In this document: positions 27,663 through 34,762 of the stretch, piece after piece
How positions within the stretch are numbered: position 1 is the stretch's first letter
Layout: each line of letters starts with the position of its first letter
Assembly (NCBI GenBank): GCA_018969715.1
Contig: JAGWXT010000012.1
Location: 1 to 51,427, forward strand
Origin: Actinomycetales bacterium
Lineage (GTDB): Bacteria; Actinomycetota; Actinomycetes; S36-B12; UBA5976
Direction: 5' to 3'
DNA length: 51,427 nucleotides
Program-made: the position numbers and the translations under genes
Notes under the pieces: model-generated
Told to the model about the DNA's origin: nothing
Seen by the model: the letters and a program-made list of their open reading frames with translations, nothing else
Databases searched by the model: none

Positions 27663-28162
27663 CGATGCCGACGGCAGTCGACCGCGGGCATGTCACCGCC
27701 CAATTGGGCAGGACGCCGCGCGGGGCCTGGCAGGTGGCACACCGCTGCCCATGCGGTCGACCTGATGTCCTTGCCAACCCGGCTGCGCTGCCCGATGGCA
27801 CGCCGTTCCCCACCCACTTCTACCTCACCTGCCCGCGGGCAGCTGCCGCGGTGGGTCGGGTGGAGGCCAGCGGGATCATGCGCGACTGGCAGGCCGAGTT
27901 GGATCGCGATCCCCTGCTGGCGCAGCGCTACCGCGCCGCACATGTGGCCTTCCTTGCCGCCCGTGCGGCCTTCACCGGACCTGCGGGGGTGCCCGCGGAG
28001 ATCGCCGAGGTGAGCGCGGGGGGCATGCCACGTCGCGTGAAGTGCCTCCACGCATGCCTGGCTCAGGCACTCGCGATGGGCGCGGGCGTCAATCCCTTCG
28101 GTGACCGGGTGCAGGAGATGATCGGCGCCTACTGGGAGAGCCCGTGCCAGCGGCCGGCGTGA
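27659..28162 (+). CDS. DUF501 family protein
   Basis: 167 residues with the DUF501 signatures VAHRCPCGRPDV, LPDGTPFPTHFYLTCPRAAAAVGR and PRRVKCLHACLAQALA-GxGVNPFGD. The paired cysteines (CPC, CPR, CLH) suggest a metal site, but the function is unknown. It is always found between ftsB and ppx in actinobacteria, which hints at a link to cell division or polyphosphate. GTGA overlaps are present on both sides. Confidence 0.92.
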
Positions 28163-29112
28163 CCCGGGTCGCCGCCATCGATTGCGGCACCAACTCCATC
28201 CGCCTGCTGATCGCTGAGCGGGTGGCGGGAAGGCTCCGGGACGTCGATCGACAGATGCGCATCGTCCGACTCGGTGAGGGCATCGACGCCACCGGCCACT
28301 TCGCCCCGGCCGCCCTCGCGCGCACCCTCGCGGCCGTGGCGGAGTACGCCGAGCTCATCACTGCCGCGGGCGTGGCGAACGTCTCCATGATTGCCACGAG
28401 CGCAGCGCGGGATGCCGGCAATCGGCAGGAGCTCAGTGACGGCGTGCGCGCCCTGCTCGGCATTGAGCCGATCATCATTGATGGTCAGACGGAGGCGCGG
28501 CTGTCCTTTCTCGGTGCCACCGGCAGCCTGCGGGAGCGGTTCCCGTCCCCCTTCCTCGTGATCGACCTCGGCGGTGGCTCCACTGAGATCGTCCTTGGCC
28601 GGCACGATCATGTGGCTGGCATCTCCCCGGACGCAGGTGTGGCGGCCGCGTTGGTGCGCGCCAGCCACAGCATGGATGTGGGCTGTGTGCGAATGACGGA
28701 ACGCCATGGGACGGGGGAGGCGGCAATCCGTGCCGATGTCGCGGCAGCGCTCGACCGAGCGGCCGCCGATGTGCCCTGGCAGGAGGCCGCGAGCGTCATC
28801 GGTGTCGCCGGAACCGTCACGACTGTCGCCGCGGCCTATCTGGGGTTGACCCACTATGACCCGCTGCTGCTGCACGGTGCGGTGATCCCCCGCAGTGGTG
28901 TCAGCGAGGTCGCGCAGATGTTCGCCGGCATGACCGATGTGCAGCGTGCGGCACTGCCGTACATGCACCCCGGTCGCGTGGGGGTGATCAGCGCCGGCGC
29001 GATCGTCCTCGATGAGGTGCTGGCACGCATTGGCGCCGAGGACCTCATCGCCAGTGAGCACGACATCCTCGACGGCCTGGCGGAGTCGATGATGGACGGT
29101 CGGGTGCCGTGA
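28159..29112 (+). CDS. ppx: exopolyphosphatase, Ppx/GppA family
   Basis: Hydrolyses terminal phosphates of polyphosphate or pppGpp. The 317-residue protein has the actin-like ATPase-fold motifs AIDCGTNSIRLL (phosphate 1), ATSAARDA, VIDLGGGSTEIV (phosphate 2) and VAGTVTTVAA. It is the short form lacking the HD-like C-terminal domain, as in actinobacteria with two Ppx proteins. The GTG at 28159 overlaps the DUF501 stop by 4 bp; a GTG at 28144 would add five residues. A tRNA gene follows. Confidence 0.93.
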   Translation: MTRVAAIDCGTNSIRLLIAERVAGRLRDVDRQMRIVRLGEGIDATGHFAPAALARTLAAVAEYAELITAAGVANVSMIATSAARDAGNRQELSDGVRALLGIEPIIIDGQTEARLSFLGATGSLRERFPSPFLVIDLGGGSTEIVLGRHDHVAGISPDAGVAAALVRASHSMDVGCVRMTERHGTGEAAIRADVAAALDRAAADVPWQEAASVIGVAGTVTTVAAAYLGLTHYDPLLLHGAVIPRSGVSEVAQMFAGMTDVQRAALPYMHPGRVGVISAGAIVLDEVLARIGAEDLIASEHDILDGLAESMMDGRVP

Positions 29113-29155
29113 CCCCGGCCCGGTGCGTAGCGTGGCGGCAGAGCTCGGGGGCCGG

Positions 29156-29229
29156 GCTCCCGTAGCCCAATCGGCAGAGGCAGCGACCTTAAAAGTCGCT
29201 CAGTGCGGGTTCGAATCCCGCCGGGAGCA
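29156..29229 (+). tRNA. tRNA with UAA anticodon (Leu), short variable arm
   Basis: A 74-nt cloverleaf: acceptor GCTCCCG/CGGGAGC, D arm closed by GCC/GGC, anticodon stem GCGAC/GTCGC with loop CTTAAAA (anticodon TAA, reads UUA), variable loop TCAGT of 5 nt, T arm GCGGG/CCCGC with TTCGAAT, discriminator A. Leu tRNAs of bacteria normally have a long variable arm; this one is class I in shape. The position next to ppx matches a tRNA-Leu locus in mycobacteria, from memory. CCA is not encoded. Confidence 0.88.
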
Positions 29230-29338
29230 CGGGCCGTTCCCCGGGGGTGCCGGCGACCACCTCAGGGGTGCCGCCCCCCGCGCACGGGGTGACGCCGACG
29301 GGTGGACTGCCGGATTCTCCGCTCCCGTAAGAGCCGGA

Positions 29339-29367
29339 TTGTCCGCCCCAGCACAAGGGGTTACCCT
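29339..29367 (+). promoter_or_regulatory. promoter of the Bax inhibitor-1 gene
   Basis: TTGTCC (29339-29344) and TACCCT (29362-29367) are separated by exactly 17 bp, a good match to a housekeeping sigma promoter. This would give a leader of about 200 nt before the ATG at 29573. An 8-bp hairpin (GGCTGATC/GATCAGCC, 29371-29395) is at the expected 5' end of the RNA, and a minisatellite follows. Confidence 0.5.
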
Positions 29368-29417
29368 GAAGGCTGATCCTGCCGAGCGATCAGCCCGGTG
29401 CCTCACCCGGTGCCGCT

Positions 29418-29529
29418 CCCGACCCCAGTACCTCCCGACCCCAGTACCTCCCGACCGCAGTACCTCCCGACCCCAGCACCTCCCAACCCCAGCACCTCCC
29501 AACCCCAGCACCTCCCAACCCCAGTACCC
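29418..29529 (+). repeat. 16-bp minisatellite in the leader of the Bax inhibitor-1 gene
   Basis: Seven units of CCCGACCCCAGTACCT with period 16; later units change CCCGAC to CCCAAC and AGTACC to AGCACC. It lies between the predicted promoter and the ribosome site, so it would be transcribed as a C-rich, nearly G-free stretch. Apart from this array, the promoter and the hairpin, I see nothing else in the 343-bp gap 29230-29572. Confidence 0.9.
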
Positions 29530-29572
29530 AAGATCCGCAGGACCCCAGGCCAGTTACGGAGGGATGCCCACC

Positions 29573-30370
29573 ATGGCGACACGCAACCCACTTCTCAACC
29601 CCGTCCTCCAGCGCTATGGGGGCCCGGCGCCGGCTGATCGCGTCACTGCTGGCGCGGCGGATACCGCCCATGAGCCGGTAGTCGTGCCTGAGGGGGAGCG
29701 ACTGCGCCTGGACGATGTGGTGGTCAAGTCCGCAATCCTGCTGGCCACCCTCGTCGCGGGAGCACTGCTCGGTTGGGCTCTCGTGCCTGTTCTGGGGATG
29801 TGGCTGTGGATCGCAGCCCTGATCGGGATGGTCCTCGGCTTCGTGAACGTCCTGCGCAGCCGAGTGAGTCCCGCGCTGATGCTCGTCTACGGCATCGTTC
29901 AGGGGGTCTTCCTTGGCGGCATCAGCAGGACATTCCAGGCCGCCTTCGGCGGCGAGGGAGTGGGCCTGGTCGCCAATGCCGTCATCGGAACCGTTGCCGC
30001 GTTCGTGGTCGTGCTCGTCCTGTACCGCCTGAACGTGCTGCGGGCGACGAACACCTTCGTGAAGGTCATCACCATCGCGGGCTTCGCCTATCTCGGCCTT
30101 GCCCTCGTCTCACTGGTGAGCGGCCTGTTCGGGGTGGGTGGCGGCTGGGGCTTCTACGGGGTGGGTCCATTCGGCATCCTGCTGGCCGCCGCCGGTGTGG
30201 CCCTGGCGTCGCTGTTCCTGGTGCTGGACTTCAACCAGATCGAGACGGGCATCCGGGCGGGCCTGCCCGAGCGCGAGTCTTGGCGGTTGGCGTTCGGACT
30301 GACACTGACGCTCGTCTGGCTCTACATCGAGATGCTGCGCCTGTTTTCGCTGCTGTCGTCCAATGAATAA
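29573..30370 (+). CDS. Bax inhibitor-1 / YccA family membrane protein
   Basis: 265 residues with a soluble N-terminus of about 45 residues and seven hydrophobic helices. VYGIVQGVFLGGIS, FLVLDFNQIETGIRAGLPERESW and LYIEMLRLFSLL are characteristic of the actinobacterial Bax-inhibitor-1-like branch; the acidic residues in the last helices match the pH-sensing Asp pair of calcium-leak homologues. Role likely in ion or stress homeostasis. GGAGGG at 29558-29563 suits the ATG at 29573 better than the one at 29564. Confidence 0.9.
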   Translation: MATRNPLLNPVLQRYGGPAPADRVTAGAADTAHEPVVVPEGERLRLDDVVVKSAILLATLVAGALLGWALVPVLGMWLWIAALIGMVLGFVNVLRSRVSPALMLVYGIVQGVFLGGISRTFQAAFGGEGVGLVANAVIGTVAAFVVVLVLYRLNVLRATNTFVKVITIAGFAYLGLALVSLVSGLFGVGGGWGFYGVGPFGILLAAAGVALASLFLVLDFNQIETGIRAGLPERESWRLAFGLTLTLVWLYIEMLRLFSLLSSNE

Positions 30371-30373
30371 TGA

Positions 30374-30432
30374 TGGGCGCTCCGTTGGCGCCCGCCGGCC
30401 ATGAGTAATGGGCGCTCCGTTGGCGCCCGCCG
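30374..30432 (+). repeat. 24-bp direct repeat, each copy a hairpin, duplicating a gene start
   Basis: Identical 24-mers at 30374-30397 and 30409-30432, each with GGGCGC and GCGCCC arms around a 7-nt loop. The second copy is the first codons of the next gene. The first copy therefore forms an 11-codon mini-frame (ATG 30373, TAA 30406-30408) beginning MGAPLAPA, whose stop overlaps the next ATG as TAATG. The hairpins could also serve as terminators for the preceding gene. Confidence 0.8.
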
Positions 30433-30725
30433 CCGGCGAATCCCGATGGGCGGATGCTGAGCGGGTCATCGATCTGCTGCGGACGCGAACCGAGCGCGAA
30501 CTCCTGCCCGCCGCGCCGGCGGTGTGGCACCTCTGCGCGGTCCTCCAGGCTGCGTCCGCGGACCTCGGCGATCGGCCACCGCAGGGGGCCCAACTGCCGG
30601 AGGTGGGTGCGTTGGCATGGGGAGACCTGTGCGCCGTTCTGATCAACGACTATCGCGGGGCTGGCGGCGAGCCGACCGGCGCCCTCGCTGCCGCCGTGAG
30701 CTCAGTGCGCCAACGGGTGGGATGA
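30408..30725 (+). CDS. small protein of unknown function
   Basis: 105 residues, mostly alpha-helical by composition (WADAERVIDLLRTRTERELL, then a Leu/Ala-rich segment and VLINDYRGAG). No known motif, signal or membrane helix. Codon use (strong G/C in third position) matches neighbouring genes, so it is probably real. Its ATG is 38 bp after the Bax inhibitor-1 stop, with TAATG coupling to a duplicated mini-frame. Convergent with msrA. I do not recognise it. Confidence 0.55.
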   Translation: MGAPLAPAAGESRWADAERVIDLLRTRTERELLPAAPAVWHLCAVLQAASADLGDRPPQGAQLPEVGALAWGDLCAVLINDYRGAGGEPTGALAAAVSSVRQRVG

Positions 30726-30771
30726 CCGACCCGGCTGCCCGAGGGACGAGCCCGCCCGCCCCGTTGAGGTG

Positions 30772-31428
30772 TCAGCGGGCTTGGACCGAAAGCCCCGGGC
30801 AGGCGACCCCGGTCCCGGCCAGCCCGCAGTAGCCACCCGGAACCTTGTGCAGGTACTGCTGGTGGTAGGCCTCCGCGGGGTAGCAGGGGCCGGCGGCCGC
30901 CGCGGGAATGATCTCGGTGGTGATTGCCCCCCGCCCCGCCGCATGCAGTGCCGCCTGGTACTGCACGCGGGACTGCTCGGCCGTCGCCAGTTCACTGCCA
31001 CTGGTCGGGAACAGAGCACTGCGGTACTGGGTGCCCACGTCGTTGCCCTGCCGGGCCCCCTGCGTGGGGTCGTGCTCCTGCCAGAAGGCCGTGAGCAGGG
31101 TGGCGTAGGCCACCAAGGCCGGGTCGTAGACCACCTGCACTGTCTCGGTGTGACCGGTGCGGCCGGTGCAGACCTCTTCATAGGTGGGAAAGGGCGTGAA
31201 CCCTCCCATGTACCCCACAGCAGTGGACCACACCCCGGGAATGGTCCACATCAGTCGCTCCGCACCCCAGAAGCAGCCCAAGGCAAGGTACGTCACGGCC
31301 AGTCCGGTGGGATAGGGCTCCCACAGTGCGGTACCCGAAACCGCATGCCGATCAGGGATGGGAAAGGCAAGGGCCGTCCGTCCGGGAAGTGCGGTCTCCC
31401 GCGTCACCATGGTTGTCACGCCAGCCAT
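30772..31428 (-). CDS. msrA: peptide methionine-S-sulfoxide reductase MsrA
   Basis: Repairs oxidised methionine (S-epimer) in proteins. The 218-residue protein has the GCFWGAE motif with catalytic Cys52, [23 protein letters not shown], and a C-terminal [15 protein letters not shown] with Cys201 and Cys210, which are the recycling cysteines. ATG at 31428 is preceded by GAGGAT at 6 nt; an ATG at 31410 is also possible. The first 40 residues match the usual actinobacterial extension. Confidence 0.95.
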   Translation of the reverse strand: MAGVTTMVTRETALPGRTALAFPIPDRHAVSGTALWEPYPTGLAVTYLALGCFWGAERLMWTIPGVWSTAVGYMGGFTPFPTYEEVCTGRTGHTETVQVVYDPALVAYATLLTAFWQEHDPTQGARQGNDVGTQYRSALFPTSGSELATAEQSRVQYQAALHAAGRGAITTEIIPAAAAGPCYPAEAYHQQYLHKVPGGYCGLAGTGVACPGLSVQAR

Positions 31429-31465
31429 TGCGCGATCCTCGCATGGTCTCGCCCCGGGTGTCGGC

Positions 31466-32725
31466 TCACCCCAGCGGCGTGAGCCGACGGCCGAGGGTCT
31501 CCGGCATCCGGGCGGCGAGAACGACCACAAGCGCGGCGACAACCGCACCGGATGCGAAGGCCAGTGGGAAGCCGAACGCATCGGCAAGGGCGCCGGCCAG
31601 CAGGGGGCCGACGATCGCCCCGAGGTCGCTGGCCATCTGGTAGCCGGCAACGAGGGGACCACCCTTGCGTCCGCCGAGCACATCACCGACCACCGCGGCG
31701 GGAGCCGCAGCCAGGTAGGCGACCCCGATCCCGAGTGCCGCCATCGCGACCAGGAATCCCGGGATCGTCTCCCATACGGCCAGGAGCACCAGTGCCACGA
31801 CCATCAGCACTGATCCGATGAGCATCGCCGGGCGCCGGCCGCGCAGATCGGTTAGGCGACCCGCCGGCAGCAGCGCGGCCGCCTGTGTGATCGATGCGAC
31901 GAGGAAGCCAAGGCCGATGATGACAGGGCTGGCCGCCAGCGCAAGGATGACGAACAGCGGCATCAGCGAGGCGCGCAGGCCGAAGGCGCTGAAGCCGCTG
32001 GAGAAGTTCGCGGCCACCGCTGCGCGGTAGGCGGGGTCGGCCAGTGCGCGCAGGACAGCACCCAACCCCGGTCCGGTTGCCGCTGCCGGCGGCGCTCCGG
32101 ATGCCTCGCGGTCGGCCTGCTCGAGTGCGTCGAGCCTGGCGCGGCTGAGCAGCAGCCCGGAGACGACCGCGGCCGCCAGCAGGCTGGCGGCATAGAGGAA
32201 GAACGGCAGTCGATAGGACAGGGACAGGACTAATCCGCCGACTGCGGGCCCGGACAGGCCGCCGAGCAGGAATCCCCCGCTGAACACACTGGCGGCCCGG
32301 CCGCGCTGCTCGGGTGAGACGATGCGCAGGAGCGCGCTGAAGGCCGACACCGTGAACATTGCCGAGCCGATACCGCCGACCCCGCGTAGCAGGAGCAACT
32401 GCGAGTAGCTCTGCGCGAGGCCGGCGAGCCCGCTGGAGACAGCGACGATTGTGAGCCCACTCGAGAGAATCACCCGCTCGCCGATGCGGTCCACCAGCCA
32501 TCCCGCGAGCGGTGAGCCGATGAAACGCATGAGGGCAAAGACGCTGATCACAGCGCTGGCCGCGAACGTGGATACACCGAAAGTCTCGGCGAACACCGGG
32601 ATCGCCGGTCCGACAATTCCGAAGCCGATAGCCACCAGAAAAGCAACCAGGGCGATGACCGCGACCTCCCGGGGCAGTCCGGCAAGCCCGAGTCGTCCGG
32701 CCAGTCGTGCCGGCAGCGAGGTCAC
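31466..32725 (-). CDS. major facilitator superfamily transporter
   Basis: 419 residues with about twelve hydrophobic helices. The loop after helix 2 has [13 protein letters not shown], the MFS signature GxxxDRxGxR, and the second half repeats it as [14 protein letters not shown]. Helix 5 carries [14 protein letters not shown], similar to the motif C of drug/proton antiporters, so an exporter is likely; the substrate is unknown. GTG 32725 is chosen because TAGGGT lies 7 nt upstream (32733-32738); the frame is also open from GTG 32734. Codon 165 is a rare TTA. Confidence 0.87.
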   Translation of the reverse strand: MTSLPARLAGRLGLAGLPREVAVIALVAFLVAIGFGIVGPAIPVFAETFGVSTFAASAVISVFALMRFIGSPLAGWLVDRIGERVILSSGLTIVAVSSGLAGLAQSYSQLLLLRGVGGIGSAMFTVSAFSALLRIVSPEQRGRAASVFSGGFLLGGLSGPAVGGLVLSLSYRLPFFLYAASLLAAAVVSGLLLSRARLDALEQADREASGAPPAAATGPGLGAVLRALADPAYRAAVAANFSSGFSAFGLRASLMPLFVILALAASPVIIGLGFLVASITQAAALLPAGRLTDLRGRRPAMLIGSVLMVVALVLLAVWETIPGFLVAMAALGIGVAYLAAAPAAVVGDVLGGRKGGPLVAGYQMASDLGAIVGPLLAGALADAFGFPLAFASGAVVAALVVVLAARMPETLGRRLTPLG

Positions 32726-32788
32726 TCCCGCCACCCTAGCGAGGTTTCGGCAGGTTCAGTTGGATGCCGCCCGGCGCAGGGTGGCGAC

Positions 32789-32832
32789 CGTTGGCAGGCA
32801 GCGCAGCCGGCGTGCCAACGTTCGCGTACGCT
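32789..32832 (+). promoter_or_regulatory. inverted repeat and -10 box before the ABC exporter genes
   Basis: CGTTGGCA (32789-32796) and TGCCAACG (32813-32820) form a perfect 8-bp inverted repeat with a 16-bp spacer. TACGCT at 32827-32832 is 9 nt from the ATG at 32842. The right arm ends 6 bp before the -10 box, so a bound dimer would cover the -35 region. No regulator gene is next to it. Confidence 0.45.
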
Positions 32833-32841
32833 GACCAATCG

Positions 32842-33870
32842 ATGACGGCCATGCGCGCACAGCCCGCCCCGAGTGGATCCACCAGTGGATCCACCCATGA
32901 GGCTGCGGCCATCGTTGCGGAAGGCCTCATCGTCGACTACGGCCGCGTGCGTGCCCTTGATGGGCTGAGCCTCACCGTCCCGACAGCGTCGGTGATGGGT
33001 CTACTGGGGCCCAATGGGGCTGGCAAGACCACCACTGTGCGGGTGCTTGCAACACTGCTGGTCCCCAATGCCGGCACCGCCCGCGTGGCTGGTATCGACG
33101 TCCTTGCCGCGCCGGATGCCGTCCGCCGGGTGATCGGGCTGTCCGGCCAGTACGCGGCCATCGATGAGGACCTCACCGCGCGGGAGAACCTGCACATGGT
33201 GGGCCGGCTGTTCCACCTGCGCGCTGGATATGTCAGGGCGCGAACCGAGGAACTGCTGGAGCGCTTTGACCTCACCGACGCCGCCGACCGAACCGCTCGC
33301 ACCTACTCCGGCGGGATGCGCCGGCGCCTCGACCTCGCCTCAAGTCTCGTGGCCAAGCCCACCATCCTGTTCCTTGATGAACCGACCACCGGACTGGATC
33401 CTCGCTCCCGCCTGACGATGTGGGAGGTGATCGCCGGCCTTGTCGCGGACGGCACCACGGTGCTCCTTACCACCCAGTACCTGGAGGAGGCCGACTCCCT
33501 GGCCGATCGGATCGCCGTGGTCGATCAGGGCCGGGTGATCGCCGAGGGGACACCCGATGACCTCAAGTCCCGGGTCGGCGGGGAGCGGATAGAGGTGCGG
33601 GTGGCGGGCGCGGATGTTGCGCGCACGGTCACCGCGCTCACCCCGCTGGGGACAGCACCCCCCACTGCTGAGGATGAAACAGTCTCGGTTCCGGTCACCG
33701 GGGGTGGTGCGGTCCTCGTCGAGGCGATCCGGGCCCTCGACAGCGAGGGGGTGCCGATCGCGGAGATCCACTTGCGCCGACCCACCCTCGATGACGTCTT
33801 CCTTTCACTCACCGGTCATCGAGCCGAGGTCGAGACGCCGCCGGCGCCCACCCGCGGACGGCGGCGATGA
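32842..33870 (+). CDS. ABC transporter ATP-binding protein, DrrA-like
   Basis: 342 residues. Walker A GPNGAGKTT, Q-loop GLSGQYAAIDEDLTARENL, ABC signature YSGGMRRRLDLA, Walker B ILFLDEPTTGLDPRSR and the switch region TTQYLEEAD match the DrrA (daunorubicin resistance) class of multidrug exporters, including the extra C-terminal domain of about 90 residues ending in RRPTLDDVFLSLTGH. It energises the membrane partner encoded next, with which it overlaps as ATGA. The early GSTSGST comes from a tandem TGGATCCAC. Confidence 0.93.
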   Translation: MTAMRAQPAPSGSTSGSTHEAAAIVAEGLIVDYGRVRALDGLSLTVPTASVMGLLGPNGAGKTTTVRVLATLLVPNAGTARVAGIDVLAAPDAVRRVIGLSGQYAAIDEDLTARENLHMVGRLFHLRAGYVRARTEELLERFDLTDAADRTARTYSGGMRRRLDLASSLVAKPTILFLDEPTTGLDPRSRLTMWEVIAGLVADGTTVLLTTQYLEEADSLADRIAVVDQGRVIAEGTPDDLKSRVGGERIEVRVAGADVARTVTALTPLGTAPPTAEDETVSVPVTGGGAVLVEAIRALDSEGVPIAEIHLRRPTLDDVFLSLTGHRAEVETPPAPTRGRRR

Positions 33871-34760
33871 GCGCGGCGACTCACGCCACGGGGTCCACCG
33901 ACGCCGGCGCGCGGTTTGGCGGTGCGGCGCCGACCGGCGCACCGGAGGTGCTCCTTCGATCGCGCGCCTACTGGGCATTCCACGACGGTCTCGTACTTGC
34001 GGTGCGCAATGTCGTGAAGATCTCGCGGATTCCCGGTCTGCTGGTATTCGGGATCATCCAGCCGATCATGTTCATCCTGCTGTTCGCATTCGTCTTCGGT
34101 GGAGCGATCGCGATTCCGGGCGGCGGCAGCTATCGGGAGTACCTCGTGGCGGGGATCTTCGTGCAGACCATCGCCTTCGCCGGCGCCGCCACGAGCGTGG
34201 GCCTCAGCGAGGACATGAGCAAGGGACTGGTCGACCGCTTCCGCTCGCTGCCGATGGCGCGGTCAGCGGTGCTGGTCGGCCGCACCCTCGGTGATCTCGT
34301 CCGTGGCAGCATCACCGTGGCGGTGATGTCCCTCACCGGCCTGCTGATCGGATGGCGCATAAATGACGGCGTGCTGCGGGCGGTGCTCGCGTACCTCCTG
34401 CTGCTGGCATTCGGCTACGCCCTCAGTTGGATTGGCTGCTATATCGGGCTGTCGGTTTCCAGTACGGAGGTGGCACAGACCGCCGGGTTCATCTGGCTGT
34501 TTCCGCTGACCTTCCTCTCCAACGCCTTCGTTCCCACGCAGGGGATGCCCCCCTGGCTGCAGACCATCGCCGACTGGAACCCGGTATCGGCGGTCGTGGC
34601 CTCACTGCGCACCCTGTTCGGCAACCCCAACCCCTTTGCCGACGGCAGTTCGCTGCCCCAGCAGTACCCCATCGCGGTGGCACTGTGCTGGATCGCACTG
34701 ATCCTGCTGATCTTCATCCCGTTGTCCGTGCGGAAGTACCGCACCGTCGCCCGGCGCTAG
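33867..34760 (+). CDS. ABC-2 type transporter permease, DrrB-like
   Basis: 297 residues with a charged N-terminus of about 45 residues and six hydrophobic helices. FGIIQPIMFILLFAFVFGGAI, GIFVQTIAFAGAATSVGLSEDMSKGLVDRFRSLPMARSAVLVGR and FIWLFPLTFLSNAFVPTQGMPPWLQ are strong DrrB signatures. It should form the export channel with the preceding ATPase for a lipophilic compound or lipid. Its ATG overlaps the drrA-like stop by 4 bp, and the next gene starts 2 bp after its stop, so three genes appear to form one operon. Confidence 0.92.
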   Translation: MSAATHATGSTDAGARFGGAAPTGAPEVLLRSRAYWAFHDGLVLAVRNVVKISRIPGLLVFGIIQPIMFILLFAFVFGGAIAIPGGGSYREYLVAGIFVQTIAFAGAATSVGLSEDMSKGLVDRFRSLPMARSAVLVGRTLGDLVRGSITVAVMSLTGLLIGWRINDGVLRAVLAYLLLLAFGYALSWIGCYIGLSVSSTEVAQTAGFIWLFPLTFLSNAFVPTQGMPPWLQTIADWNPVSAVVASLRTLFGNPNPFADGSSLPQQYPIAVALCWIALILLIFIPLSVRKYRTVARR

Positions 34761-34762
34761 CG

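Noticed and set aside
29418-29529. CRISPR-like array
   Set aside because: The units are contiguous with no unique spacers and no cas genes are near; it is a minisatellite. The same holds for 23606-23695.
32881-32900. Tandem TGGATCCAC as a transposon end or recombination site
   Set aside because: It is an in-frame Gly-Ser-Thr duplication in the ABC ATPase N-terminus, with no mobile-element genes nearby.
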